Of a stretch of DNA of 37,038 nt, positions 24,986-34,045 are shown in pieces. The stretch is from Sphingomonadales bacterium (lineage in GTDB: Bacteria; Bacteroidota; Bacteroidia; Chitinophagales; Chitinophagaceae): assembly GCA_016872195.1 (NCBI GenBank), contig VHAT01000019.1, positions 1-37,038 of the forward strand, read 5' to 3'. Under the pieces are notes generated by a model. That model was given only the letters and a program-made list of their open reading frames with translations. It searched no databases and had not been told where the DNA came from. The translations under genes were made by a program, and so were the position numbers. Position 1 is the stretch's first letter. Each line of letters begins with the position of its first letter.

Positions 24986-26050
24986 ATGTCACCCTTACAT
25001 AACCGGGTCTCCCGCAAGGAGCTCAAAGAACGTACCGCACAAGACCCCACACCGCGTACTACGGTTTCGTTCTATCATTATTTTTCAATATCCGATCCGG
25101 CTGTATGTAGGGATCAATTGTACCGCTTGCTTGAACCCATTGGTGTGTTAGGAAGGATCTATGTGGCCTGTGAGGGGATCAATGCTCAGGTTAGTGTTCC
25201 GGCTGATCGACTTTCTGTTTTTAAGGAATTATTGTACGGGGTAGAAGGGCTCCAGGGTATTCGACTCAATATAGCCGTAGATAATAACAGTACATCTTTT
25301 TTTGTACTCGATATCAAGGTGCGGGAAAAGATCGTAGCGGATGGCATAGACGATCCCTCTTTCTCTATGCAACGAAAGGGTCGCTATGCGACCGCAGCGC
25401 AATTCAATGAAATGGCCAAAGATCCTAATACGATCATCATCGACATGCGTAATTATTACGAATATGAGGTGGGTCATTTTAAAGGAGCCATCGAAGTCCC
25501 CTCAGATACCTTTCGACAACAACTTCCCATGGCGGTAGAGATGGTGAAAGAAAAAAAGGAGGCCACCATCCTAATGTATTGCACAGGGGGTATTCGCTGT
25601 GAGAAGGCCTCGGCCTTTATGCTACACAATGGCTTCAACAATGTGTTTCATCTCGAAGGTGGAATCATACAGTACGCCCGCCAGGTGCAAGAAAATAAGC
25701 TCGAGAATTTATTTATCGGAAAGAATTTTGTGTTTGACGAGCGCTTGTCGGAGCGCATTACCCCTGATATCATCGCCCATTGTCACCAGTGCGGCACTCC
25801 CGCCGATACGCACACCAACTGCGCCAATGAAGGCTGTCACTTGCTCTTTATCCAATGTAAGGCCTGTGCTGAGGCGATGCAAGGTTGTTGTACTCCAGCC
25901 TGTAGACAAGAGTTATCGCTTCCGCCTGAAGAAAGGAAAGCACGTCGCAAAGGAATCGATAAGGGTCAACATATCTTCAACAAGTCGAGAAATCGCTTAT
26001 CCTTGTTGTCCTCTAAGGAGCTACCCCCGTCAGCGGACCAATCTGTCTAA
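24986..26050 (+). CDS. trhO: Oxygen-dependent tRNA uridine(34) hydroxylase TrhO (rhodanese domain)
   Basis: TrhO (YceA) makes 5-hydroxyuridine at wobble position 34 of tRNA, using oxygen. The 354-aa protein has the N-terminal acylphosphatase-like region ([10 protein letters not shown] ... [15 protein letters not shown]), a rhodanese domain with the active cysteine in [13 protein letters not shown], and a C-terminal cysteine-rich segment (CHQCG, CANEGCH, CKAC, CCTPAC) that may bind metal. Length and order fit the family. It is transcribed from its own promoter and its last 21 bp overlap purC, which comes from the other strand. With miaB and the TrmH-like gene it is one of three RNA-modification genes in the window. 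Confidence 0.94.
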   Translation: MSPLHNRVSRKELKERTAQDPTPRTTVSFYHYFSISDPAVCRDQLYRLLEPIGVLGRIYVACEGINAQVSVPADRLSVFKELLYGVEGLQGIRLNIAVDNNSTSFFVLDIKVREKIVADGIDDPSFSMQRKGRYATAAQFNEMAKDPNTIIIDMRNYYEYEVGHFKGAIEVPSDTFRQQLPMAVEMVKEKKEATILMYCTGGIRCEKASAFMLHNGFNNVFHLEGGIIQYARQVQENKLENLFIGKNFVFDERLSERITPDIIAHCHQCGTPADTHTNCANEGCHLLFIQCKACAEAMQGCCTPACRQELSLPPEERKARRKGIDKGQHIFNKSRNRLSLLSSKELPPSADQSV

Positions 26051-26959
26051 TGCATCACAGATGTTGTTAACGAGATCCTCTTCTGCTATTGGCGTGGGGA
26101 CAAAGGGCTGACCAATTACTTTCTCGTATAGCTCAATATATCTTTTTGAGATGGTATCGACCCATTCGTCGCTCATGGGAGGTACCTGTTGTCCTTCCCT
26201 TCCCATAAAGTTGTTGGCGATCAACCATTCTCTTACGAACTCTTTGCTGAGTTGAGGTTGTCTTTCTCCTTTTTGTTGCCGCTCTTGGTAGCCCTCTGCA
26301 AAAAAATAACGCGAGCTGTCGGGCGTATGTACCTCATCCATCAGATAGATCTTGTTCTCGATGGTGCCGAACTCATACTTGGTGTCGACCAAGATCAATC
26401 CTTGCCGTTTAGCAATCTCTTGTCCGCGGGCAAAGAGCTGCAGGGCATATTGTTTTAGTTGCTCCCACTCAGCTGGTTTGGCTAGCCCCTGTTCTAGGAT
26501 TTCTTTTTCGCTTATGTCCTCGTCGTGCCCCTCGGCGGCCTTGGTACTGGGGGTAATCAAGGGGCTGGTAAAAGCTTCGTTTTCGCGCATCCCATCTGGC
26601 AACGGGACACCACAGAGTTCTCGTTTTCCGGAAGCATAAGTCCTCCACGCATGCCCCGTCAAATATCCTCTGACCACCATTTCGATCTTAAAGGGTTTAC
26701 ATCGTTTACCTATAGAGACAGTAGGGGCCGGAGAAGAGACAAGCCAATTGGGGCAAATATCCCGGGTGGCCTCGAGCATGTAGGCAGCGATCTGGTTCAA
26801 AACCTGGCCCTTAAAGGGGATGGGGCGGGGTAGGATCACATCGAAGGCCGATATCCTGTCCGAGGCGATCATGACCAGCCAGTCCTCGCCAATACTGTAT
26901 ACATCGCGAACTTTACCCTTGTAATATCCGGTTTGACCTGGAAACGAATAAGAAGACAT
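26030..26959 (-). CDS. purC: Phosphoribosylaminoimidazole-succinocarboxamide synthase
   Basis: PurC joins aspartate to CAIR with ATP in the eighth step of IMP synthesis. The 309-aa protein has [29 protein letters not shown] (in part) at the N-terminus, then [11 protein letters not shown], the DEDIS segment and [11 protein letters not shown], all typical. It is of the longer type seen in Bacteroidota and eukaryotes. The start is ATG 26959. A near-consensus box TATTTTCG (26971-26964) lies only 4 nt before it, next to the palindrome at 26971-26986. The end overlaps trhO by 21 bp. Confidence 0.96.
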   Translation of the reverse strand: MSSYSFPGQTGYYKGKVRDVYSIGEDWLVMIASDRISAFDVILPRPIPFKGQVLNQIAAYMLEATRDICPNWLVSSPAPTVSIGKRCKPFKIEMVVRGYLTGHAWRTYASGKRELCGVPLPDGMRENEAFTSPLITPSTKAAEGHDEDISEKEILEQGLAKPAEWEQLKQYALQLFARGQEIAKRQGLILVDTKYEFGTIENKIYLMDEVHTPDSSRYFFAEGYQERQQKGERQPQLSKEFVREWLIANNFMGREGQQVPPMSDEWVDTISKRYIELYEKVIGQPFVPTPIAEEDLVNNICDALDRLVR

Positions 26960-26970
26960 GCCCCGAAAAT

Positions 26971-26986
26971 AAGGGTTTGAACCCTT
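26971..26986. promoter_or_regulatory. Perfect palindrome in the purC / receptor intergenic region
   Basis: AAGGGTT-TG-AACCCTT is a perfect 7+2+7 inverted repeat. It lies 12 bp upstream of the purC ATG and about 95 bp upstream of the divergent receptor gene. It could be an operator for purC. The stem is short for a terminator and no T-run follows it on the minus strand. Confidence 0.4.
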
Positions 26987-27081
26987 TCTGTCCCCATGGT
27001 TTTCGGCTAAAAATTAAATTTTTACAGTCTGACCATATATTGTAATTTTCCACTCTCTATTCTAAACCAAAATTCTGAATT

Positions 27082-30006
27082 ATGAGAAAAAGCTACCTCT
27101 ATTTAGCTTCTTCACTTACGGCCTTACTTTTTGTGTTTTCTGCTTACGCTCAAACAGTTACGATCAAAGGAACTGTTCGCAACAGCGATTCCAAAGAGGC
27201 TGTCCCTGCCGTATCGGTTTCTGTAAAAGGAACCTCTCAGGGTACTTATACTAATGCTGACGGAGCTTTTTCGGTCAGTGTTTCAAAATTGCCCGTAGTG
27301 CTTGTTTTTTCATCGGTAGGGTATCTCGATAACGAGGTTACTGTATCAGATGCCTCGCAAGCCTTGACGGTCGATTTCAAAGTCAACAATGCCCTGGGTC
27401 AAGAAGTGGTGGTAGCGGCTACCCGTACTCCTATGCGTTTGCTTGAGTCTCCGGTAACGGTTGAGCGCCTCAGCAATACGGCCCTTCGCAATGTGGCTGC
27501 TCCAAACTTTTATGAGGCGTTAGGTAATCTGAAAGGGGTAGACGTACACACGGCCTCTCTAACTTTCCGTACGGTAACCACCCGTGGATTCGTAAGCAGT
27601 GGTAACACCCGCTTGAACCAATTGATGGATGGAATGGATAACCAGGCACCCGGTCTAAACTTCGCCGTGGGAAGCATGGTCGGCCCCTCTGACCTCGATG
27701 TGGAAAGTGTAGAGGTGCTTTCTGGAGCTTCTTCTGCACTTTACGGTTCCGGTGGTATGAATGGTACCGTCCTGATCAATACCAAGAACCCCTTTAAATA
27801 CCAAGGGCTTAGTTATAACATTAAGCAAGGAATGATGCACGTCGATCAAAAGCAACGTACAGCATCTCCTTTCTATGACTGGTCTTTCCGTTGGGCTAAA
27901 GCGTATAACAATAAGTTAGCTATCAAGCTGGCCGCCTCTATGGTCAAAGGATCTGACTGGGAAGCCGAAGATTATCGCAATAAAAGCCAGATCGGTATCC
28001 TGAGTGCTCTTGCTCCAGGTAATCGTACCAGCAGCCCAGATTTCAATGGGATCAATACCTACGGAGACGAGACGGCTGCTGACATGAATGCCTTCTCTTT
28101 CTTTGTGCAACAGTCTACGCGTAGCGGAATTTTAGCTGCTACCGGCGGAGCGCTCGACGTAGTGGCCGCTGCTAATAACTATTTTACCGCGATCGGTAAC
28201 CCTATGTATCCTTCTAATGCTCAGATCGGAGGATTTCTGGGTTTATTCCCCGCAGCGCTGCAACCCACTATTCAGAATATGATGCCCTTCTACATTGGGC
28301 TTCGCAATAACTATTTTAATAGGGCTTCCGTTACTCGTACAGGTTACGAAGAGCAACAACTTGTTGATTACGGTACGCTCAATGTTCGTGTCAACGGGGG
28401 TATTCATTATAAGTTTACTGATAACCTCGAATTGTCTTTCAACAGCTACATAGGATTTGGTACGACTGTGTACACCGGTGCTGACCGTTATTCATTACGT
28501 AACCTTAGTATGGGTCAACATAAGTTAGAACTTCGTCATAAGAACTGGTTCGTTCGTGCGTATACGACTCAGGAGAATGCCGGAGAGTCTTACAACGCGA
28601 CCGCTTTAGGTGCTTTTATGAATGAGGCCGCTCGCCCCAGCTCACAGTGGTTCCCCACGTATATTGGAACCTTCTCTGAGGGCAAGCGTTTAAACCAAGG
28701 ATTGGCCAGCGACTTTCAGCTTCACCAGGCTGCCCGTGCTTCGGCCGATGCCAATCGTTTAGTTCCCGGTACCAAGGCCTATATAGATGCCATGAACCAG
28801 ATCAAGCGTACTCCGATCAGCAAAGGGGGTGCCCTTTTCCTTGACAAGACCGACCTCTGGAGTACAGAGGCTCAAGTGAACCTATCTGATATGGCTGGTT
28901 TCTCTGATAAGGTAGAAATGATGGTCGGAACCAACTGGAAGCAATATGTCCTGAATTCTCAGGGTACGCTTTTTGCCGACACGGCTCAGCTGATCCGCAT
29001 CAATGAGTATGGAGGCTACCTGCAACTCAAAAAGAAATTCTTTGATGATGGACTTACCCTGTCCGCATCAGGTCGCTACGATAAGCAAACTAATTTCAAA
29101 GGACGCTTTACTCCCCGCTTGTCTGCGGTGATCAAAGTGGCCAAGGAGAATTTCCTCCGCCTTTCTTATCAAACTTCATATCGTTTCCCTACCAACCAAA
29201 ACCAGTACATCAGCTTAGTAACTGGTTCTGGTGTATTGATGGGATGTTTGCCTCAATTCCAGGATTATTACAAGCTTAATTCTACCCGTCCTGGCTACAC
29301 AGCCGCCAGTGTACTGGCTTATCGCGCTGGATCGCTCGGAGACTCTTCTCGTCTGGTGCGCGCCCGCTATCAAGAGGTAAAGCCTGAAACCGTTAAGTCT
29401 TACGAACTGGGATATAAGGGTGTAATTGGAAAGAAATTACTGATCGATGGTTATGTATATTACAGCCGTTATCAAGATTTCTTGGTGGGTGTTGCCTTGG
29501 TGCAATCTCGCACGGGTGCTAACTCCGACCTGTATTCTCCTTTTAGTAGCACGAACCTTTCTTATGTGCAAAATTCTGCCGACATAGTGACCACAACTGG
29601 TTGGGGCGTAGGATTCGAATACCAGTGGGTAAAGCGTTATGTGCTGTATGGTAACGTCTTCTCTGACAGGCTCAGCGATGTTGATCCTAATGTAGTTACC
29701 TATTTCAATGCACCTCGTTACCGTACCAATATTGGTCTTCGTAACGATAACGTCTATAAGAATGTAGGATTTAACGTAGTATACAAATGGCAAGATCGCA
29801 ACTATTACGAAGGAACATTCGTAACAGGTACGCTTCCTGCTTTTGGATGGTGGGATGCGCAGGTTACCTACCGCCCTGCTAAGAATCCAAAGAGTACTTT
29901 CCGTGTAGGGGGTACTAATATTGCCAACAATTATCAGCGCACTGGTTTCGGAAGTCCCTATGTGGGCGGTCTGTACTATGTGAGCTATGGCTATAACCTA
30001 TTCTAG
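27082..30006 (+). CDS. TonB-dependent receptor with carboxypeptidase-D-like domain
   Basis: This 974-aa outer-membrane receptor has a signal peptide (1-23, ending SAYA/Q), a carboxypeptidase-D-like domain (about 26-110, IKGTVRNSDSKEAVPAVSVSV), a plug (about 112-235) with VVVAATRTPMRLLESPVTVE and VEVLSGASSALYGSGGMNG, then a barrel ending in aromatic residues (YGYNLF) as the BAM complex requires. It is of the FepA/CirA plug type and not a SusC, and no SusD follows. Arg codons are almost only CGT or CGC (two AGG seen, no CGA, CGG or AGA), which suggests strong expression. A near-match -7 box TAATTTTC (27043-27050) precedes the start. A strong terminator follows. The ligand is unknown. Confidence 0.94.
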   Translation: MRKSYLYLASSLTALLFVFSAYAQTVTIKGTVRNSDSKEAVPAVSVSVKGTSQGTYTNADGAFSVSVSKLPVVLVFSSVGYLDNEVTVSDASQALTVDFKVNNALGQEVVVAATRTPMRLLESPVTVERLSNTALRNVAAPNFYEALGNLKGVDVHTASLTFRTVTTRGFVSSGNTRLNQLMDGMDNQAPGLNFAVGSMVGPSDLDVESVEVLSGASSALYGSGGMNGTVLINTKNPFKYQGLSYNIKQGMMHVDQKQRTASPFYDWSFRWAKAYNNKLAIKLAASMVKGSDWEAEDYRNKSQIGILSALAPGNRTSSPDFNGINTYGDETAADMNAFSFFVQQSTRSGILAATGGALDVVAAANNYFTAIGNPMYPSNAQIGGFLGLFPAALQPTIQNMMPFYIGLRNNYFNRASVTRTGYEEQQLVDYGTLNVRVNGGIHYKFTDNLELSFNSYIGFGTTVYTGADRYSLRNLSMGQHKLELRHKNWFVRAYTTQENAGESYNATALGAFMNEAARPSSQWFPTYIGTFSEGKRLNQGLASDFQLHQAARASADANRLVPGTKAYIDAMNQIKRTPISKGGALFLDKTDLWSTEAQVNLSDMAGFSDKVEMMVGTNWKQYVLNSQGTLFADTAQLIRINEYGGYLQLKKKFFDDGLTLSASGRYDKQTNFKGRFTPRLSAVIKVAKENFLRLSYQTSYRFPTNQNQYISLVTGSGVLMGCLPQFQDYYKLNSTRPGYTAASVLAYRAGSLGDSSRLVRARYQEVKPETVKSYELGYKGVIGKKLLIDGYVYYSRYQDFLVGVALVQSRTGANSDLYSPFSSTNLSYVQNSADIVTTTGWGVGFEYQWVKRYVLYGNVFSDRLSDVDPNVVTYFNAPRYRTNIGLRNDNVYKNVGFNVVYKWQDRNYYEGTFVTGTLPAFGWWDAQVTYRPAKNPKSTFRVGGTNIANNYQRTGFGSPYVGGLYYVSYGYNLF

Positions 30007-30048
30007 TATAGTTGCCCTTCGGGCGCTTATAATATTGGGTAATAAGTA

Positions 30049-30080
30049 AAAGGTCCCGCCAACTGGCGGGACCTTTCTTT
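30049..30080. terminator. Strong bidirectional intrinsic terminator
   Basis: AAAGGTCCCGCC (30049-30060) and GGCGGGACCTTT (30065-30076) form a perfect 12-bp stem with a 4-nt loop. T-rich tracts follow on the plus strand (CTTTT) and, in the other direction, on the minus strand (TTTTACTT). It serves both the receptor gene and the convergent coiled-coil gene. A small hairpin GCCC-TTC-GGGC lies just upstream at about 30014-30024. Confidence 0.92.
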
Positions 30081-30138
30081 TAGATATGCGTACTACGATA
30101 GATTCAACGTGACAGGCTCATTGTAGTTTCGGTAAAGC

Positions 30139-31086
30139 TTATTTAAGGGGGCAATTTCGTTCGCCGATCTTAAAGCCGTTATGAAAGATCTCTAGCCGGT
30201 AGGTTCCTTTGCTGTATTGTCCTTCTCGTACAGGAAATTCTACGGTTTGCCGGGTTCCCTTTTCGTAGTTTACGGGTATTAAGGCGGTATATGCCCTTTT
30301 TCCCTCTTCTCGGGAATTGAACATCATTCCATTTTCGGTGATCGTCTTCCCCGAAGGATCGGTCACGATCAGGTACATGTCGGCCGGTCCCGAGGGAGCG
30401 ATCCTGTTTTCGATATCAAATCGGACCAATAGCTTATCTACTCGCTTGGCCGTAGTCGTGGTCTTTTCTTTGCCACTGGGTTTTATGTCTATGGAGGAGA
30501 TATGTATGGAGGAGGCAGAAAAAGTAGAGGCTATGTCGACTTTTTCACTCAGCGCTGCATTTTTGGTCTTGGTGGCAGAAAGATCTTGTTCCAGGCCTTC
30601 TTTTTCTCCTTGCAAGCTGGTATTAGCTGCAGTCAGTTCCAGGTTCTCTTGCTTGAGCAGGGCTATTTGATTCTCCAGACTGGCTATTTTGCCATTCAAC
30701 TCACTGACCAGTCCTCTAGCTTGCTCCAGAGAGGACTTTGTGATATTTTTTTCGTTCAATATTTTTTTGATCGCTGCTTTTTGAGCTTCAATATCGCGTT
30801 GCTGTTCGGATACCTGGTTGGCCAGGGAGGAATTCGTATTGGTCAGGGAATCCATTCTGCGTACCGCCTGATCAAATTCTTCTTGAAGGGCGACCTTATC
30901 GGCATCCATGGCTTGTATTTGGGCGGCCTGTATCTCGATTTTATCATCAGATTTACTTTTATCCCAAATTAAATAGGCCCATGTACCCACCAAGGCGATC
31001 AATAATACGAGGATCGTATAGTTTTTTGTCCGCAGCTCTTTTATCTGCGAGGTCTTTTCGTTCGAAATGGTATTTTGTTCGTTCAT
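30139..31086 (-). CDS. Membrane-anchored coiled-coil protein of unknown function
   Basis: This 315-aa protein has one N-terminal membrane helix (about residues 23-42, YTILVLLIALVGTWAYLIW), then a long coiled coil (about 45-190) with heptad-like Leu/Ile spacing and many Glu, Lys and Gln. A C-terminal beta-rich domain (about 195-315) contains LLVRFDIENRIAPSGPADMY, LIVTDPSGKTITENG and YRLEIFHNGFKIGERNCPLK. It probably sits in the inner membrane with the coiled coil in the periplasm. I do not recognise the family; similar proteins are simply called hypothetical or are named after their coiled coil. It is a single-gene unit ending at the shared terminator. Confidence 0.82.
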   Translation of the reverse strand: MNEQNTISNEKTSQIKELRTKNYTILVLLIALVGTWAYLIWDKSKSDDKIEIQAAQIQAMDADKVALQEEFDQAVRRMDSLTNTNSSLANQVSEQQRDIEAQKAAIKKILNEKNITKSSLEQARGLVSELNGKIASLENQIALLKQENLELTAANTSLQGEKEGLEQDLSATKTKNAALSEKVDIASTFSASSIHISSIDIKPSGKEKTTTTAKRVDKLLVRFDIENRIAPSGPADMYLIVTDPSGKTITENGMMFNSREEGKRAYTALIPVNYEKGTRQTVEFPVREGQYSKGTYRLEIFHNGFKIGERNCPLK

Positions 31087-31255
31087 ACACTTTTTTTAAA
31101 GGATTATAGGGCCGGTTTTCTTTATTTCGCCGGCATTATTACTATTGCAAATTAGCAAAAGCCCAAGGGGGGACTGTGAAAATTATCATAATTTAATAGA
31201 TGACATTCGTCAGCCAGGGCCTGACGATTTCCGTTTCGTTGTATCTTAGTGCTTT

Positions 31256-32254
31256 ATGAGTGCATCCGCTGTTATTACCGACTGGAAGAAAGGAAAGTGG
31301 AAGCCCGTGTACTGGATAGAAGGGGAGGAAGAATACTTTATAGACCAGGTATTGCATTACGCAGAGCACCAGATCTTGCCCGCGTCTGAGGCGGCTTTTA
31401 ATCTTAGTGTTTTTTACGGACGCGATGCGGCATGGCCCGAAGTGATCAATGCTTGCAAGCGTTATCCCATGTTTGCCGAGCGGCAGGTCGTACTTATCAA
31501 AGAGGCGCAACATATGCGCGACATAGACAAGCTTGAATCATATCTGGAGCAACCCCTTTCGTCCACCATTTTAGTGATCGGATACAAGGATAAGAAATTA
31601 GATAGCCGTCGCAAATTTGCCAAGCTGATCAAAGAAAAAGGAGTTATTGTTAGCACCAAAAAACTGTATGAAAAGGACTTGCGCGCCTTCGCGGAATCAC
31701 TGATACAAGACAAGGGATTATCGATACAGCCCCTGGCCTTGAGTTTATTGGTCGACCATATCGGGTCCGATATGCAGCGTATCGAAAACGAGCTGGACAA
31801 GTTGATCGTTAATTTGGCCGAGCGAAAACTGATCACAACCGATGATATAGAGCGCTATATCGGCATCAGTAAAGAGTACAATGTTTTTGAACTACAAGCG
31901 GCTTTAGCTGCCAGGGATACCAGTCGTTGTCTTCGTATTATCCGATATTTCGAGGCCAATCCCAAGGCAGGCCCTATTCAATTGGTCTTGCCTTCTTTGT
32001 ATGGATTTTTCTCAAAAGTGTATATGCTCTATGGAATAGGGGGAGGCGATGATAAGACCATAGCGGCCACTTTGGGCGTTAATCCTTTTTTTATTAAAGA
32101 TTACAGGTTGGCTACCCGTAATTTTGACCTGAAGGACACCGAAAAGGTTCTGCTCTTGCTTCATCAATATAATTTACGATCGATCGGGATCGGCACGACC
32201 GGGGTAGAGGATGCCTCGTTGCTAAGGGAACTTGTCATGAAGATCTTACTTTAA
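31256..32254 (+). CDS. holA: DNA polymerase III subunit delta
   Basis: HolA is the clamp-loader subunit that opens the sliding clamp. The 332-aa protein shows the expected pattern: KPVYWIEGEEEYFIDQVL at the N-terminus, FAERQVVLIKEAQHM, the three-domain layout, and IGSDMQRIENELDKLIVNL with the middle-domain start ERYIGISKEYNVFELQAAL. The nucleotide-binding motifs are degenerate, as normal for delta. A near-match -7 box TATCTTAG (31242-31249) ends 6 nt before the ATG, and an imperfect palindrome CGTCAG...CTGACG (31208-31226) lies upstream. The lipoprotein gene follows by 20 bp. Confidence 0.93.
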   Translation: MSASAVITDWKKGKWKPVYWIEGEEEYFIDQVLHYAEHQILPASEAAFNLSVFYGRDAAWPEVINACKRYPMFAERQVVLIKEAQHMRDIDKLESYLEQPLSSTILVIGYKDKKLDSRRKFAKLIKEKGVIVSTKKLYEKDLRAFAESLIQDKGLSIQPLALSLLVDHIGSDMQRIENELDKLIVNLAERKLITTDDIERYIGISKEYNVFELQAALAARDTSRCLRIIRYFEANPKAGPIQLVLPSLYGFFSKVYMLYGIGGGDDKTIAATLGVNPFFIKDYRLATRNFDLKDTEKVLLLLHQYNLRSIGIGTTGVEDASLLRELVMKILL

Positions 32255-32274
32255 ATCATCATAAAAAGTCAATT

Positions 32275-33027
32275 ATGCGAATTTCATTTTTTGTCACTGC
32301 TATGGTCTCTATTCTGTTAGTGGGGTGTCTTGAAAATACACAAGAGATCACCCTTCGTGAAGATGGAGGAGGTGTGTTTTCGGCCAGTTCCGATATGGGT
32401 CAATTGCTGGGGTTGGCGCGCCAAATGGGTGCGGGGCAAGACCTATCTGAATTGGACAAGCAGAAAATGGACACCGTCATTTCTTTGGCTAGTGCGGCGG
32501 ATAGTTTGGAGGGATTGAACGAAATGGAGCGCTTGTTGGTTTCCAAGGCCAGTCTTTCTGTCAATATGAACTTTAGTGATGACCTGATGAAAACCGGAAT
32601 TCGCATTCCTTTTGACAAGATCGAGCAAGCCGCTTCTCTTCAGCCCCTCTCTGGAAAACTACTGGGAGATGCTGCCCGGCGCCAATTGGGAGATAAATTA
32701 CCAACTGGAGGAAGACAAATGCCTCAGCCTAGCAGTTTTGAGCAGTATTACGATCTGGCGATCACCGCCGGTAGTATTCGAAGAACACTCAATAAAGAAC
32801 GTTATGCCCTGGCGGCCCAAGATGAGTTTCTAAAAGGCATGCAAGAACTCTCCGGAATGGGTCTTTCGATGCGGTCTACCTATGTGATCAATTTACCTCG
32901 TCCGGCCTCCAAGGTCGAGGGAAAGGGCCTGAAACTGTCAGAGGACAAACGTAAGGTAACGTTGAGCGTCGATATTGACGATTTCTTTGATGAACCCGAG
33001 AAGTTACAGTACGTTATTGAGTATTGA
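32275..33027 (+). CDS. Hypothetical lipoprotein
   Basis: This 250-aa protein starts with a lipoprotein signal (MRISFFVTAMVSILLVGC) and lipobox LVGC with C18 as the lipidated residue. The rest has no recognised domain. It begins ENTQEITLREDGGGVFSASSD, is helical and acidic in the middle, and ends with a beta-like segment LKLSEDKRKVTLSVDIDDFFD. Such LREDGGG openings recall a set of small Bacteroidota lipoproteins of unknown role. It is probably co-transcribed with holA. Its stop codon abuts the ribF stop with no gap. Confidence 0.83.
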   Translation: MRISFFVTAMVSILLVGCLENTQEITLREDGGGVFSASSDMGQLLGLARQMGAGQDLSELDKQKMDTVISLASAADSLEGLNEMERLLVSKASLSVNMNFSDDLMKTGIRIPFDKIEQAASLQPLSGKLLGDAARRQLGDKLPTGGRQMPQPSSFEQYYDLAITAGSIRRTLNKERYALAAQDEFLKGMQELSGMGLSMRSTYVINLPRPASKVEGKGLKLSEDKRKVTLSVDIDDFFDEPEKLQYVIEY

Positions 33028-33957
33028 TCAGAGTAAGCGATGGCTACTGGCTTTGTCCAGATGTAATTGCACCACCAGGGCTTGCAGGTTCTCGAATTTT
33101 TTTTCGGCCCGCAGGTAATGATGAACGAATACCGTTAGCTCCTGATCATAGATATCTTCATCAAAGTCGAATAGATTTACTTCTACGACTCTGTTTTTAC
33201 CGTCTACGGTCGGTCTAAATCCTATGCTCATCATCCCTTTGTAGCGTTGGCTATGGTTTTGTGGCTGAGCGTATACGGCATAAATGCCATTTCCGGGCAC
33301 GATCTTCTCGGGGTCATCCATTTTTAAATTAGCAGTGGGGTAGCCGATCGTTCTGCCGATCTTGTTTCCATGAACAACCCGCCCGGTAAAAAAGAAGGCA
33401 TAGCCCAATAAGCGGTTCGCTTTTTCTATTTCACTGTGCAAAACGGCTTCTCTGACGCGGGTAGAGCTAATGGAAATAGTCTCTAATACATGCTTGGGAA
33501 TTTCTTCGAGTTGGTAGCCGAACGTAGAGGCCATCTGCTGTAACAGCTCGAAATTACCCAGACGGTCTCTACCAAATTGATGATCGTAGCCAGTGATAAT
33601 GGTATGAGGATTGAATTTCTTTACCAGGAATTCACTAATGTATTGATCGGCGGTCAGGTTGGCAAACGCATCGGTAAAGGGGACAACCACTACATGGTCC
33701 ACGGGCAAGCCGCTCAACAGTTGTAGTCTTTCGTGCAGGGTGTTGATCAGTCTGATCCCTAAAATGGTAGAAGAGACAATTTTTCGCGGATGCGGATGAA
33801 AGGTGATGATCACCGATTCTCCTTGTACCTCTTTGGCTTTATCAATTAGCTTGGTGAGTACTTGGCGATGTCCATGATGTACACCGTCAAAGGTGCCGAT
33901 GGTCACAACGGCACGGGTAAAAACAGGGAGCTGATCGATATCAAAATGCACCTTCAT
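33028..33957 (-). CDS. ribF: Bifunctional riboflavin kinase / FAD synthetase
   Basis: RibF converts riboflavin to FMN and then to FAD. The protein (309 aa from ATG 33957) has the N-terminal nucleotidyltransferase motif TIGTFDGVHHGHRQVL and a C-terminal kinase domain with GRVVHGNKIGRTIGYPTANL and GIYAV. ISSTRVREAV between the domains is also typical. An in-frame TTG at 33966 is rejected: the -7 box TATCTTTG (33971-33964) overlaps it, and ATG 33957 matches usual RibF starts. The gene is divergent from purM. Confidence 0.96.
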   Translation of the reverse strand: MKVHFDIDQLPVFTRAVVTIGTFDGVHHGHRQVLTKLIDKAKEVQGESVIITFHPHPRKIVSSTILGIRLINTLHERLQLLSGLPVDHVVVVPFTDAFANLTADQYISEFLVKKFNPHTIITGYDHQFGRDRLGNFELLQQMASTFGYQLEEIPKHVLETISISSTRVREAVLHSEIEKANRLLGYAFFFTGRVVHGNKIGRTIGYPTANLKMDDPEKIVPGNGIYAVYAQPQNHSQRYKGMMSIGFRPTVDGKNRVVEVNLFDFDEDIYDQELTVFVHHYLRAEKKFENLQALVVQLHLDKASSHRLL

Positions 33958-33963
33958 GCGGCG

Positions 33964-33971
33964 CAAAGATA
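33964..33971 (-). promoter_or_regulatory. -7 promoter box of ribF
   Basis: TATCTTTG on the minus strand matches TAnnTTTG and stands only 6 nt before ATG 33957. A transcript starting a few bases past the box would have essentially no leader, so a riboswitch for FMN in front of ribF is excluded at this promoter. Confidence 0.6.
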
Positions 33972-33986
33972 GTTACCTGTTCTGAG

Positions 33987-34017
33987 TTGACCGAACGGTC
34001 TTTAATCAGTAATTTTG
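33987..34017 (+). promoter_or_regulatory. purM promoter with palindrome in the spacer
   Basis: TTG (33987-33989), a 20-bp spacer and TAATTTTG (34010-34017) form a near-ideal Bacteroidetes promoter. The spacer holds the inverted repeat GACCG-AA-CGGTC (33989-34000), well placed for a repressor or activator. The box ends 28 nt before ATG 34046. Confidence 0.7.
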
Positions 34018-34045
34018 CATGGCTACCTTATAGCTACCCAGTCAT

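Noticed and set aside
30014-30024. A small GCCC-TTC-GGGC hairpin after the receptor gene as a separate terminator
   Set aside because: The stem has 4 bp and no T-run; the strong hairpin 25 bp downstream explains termination.
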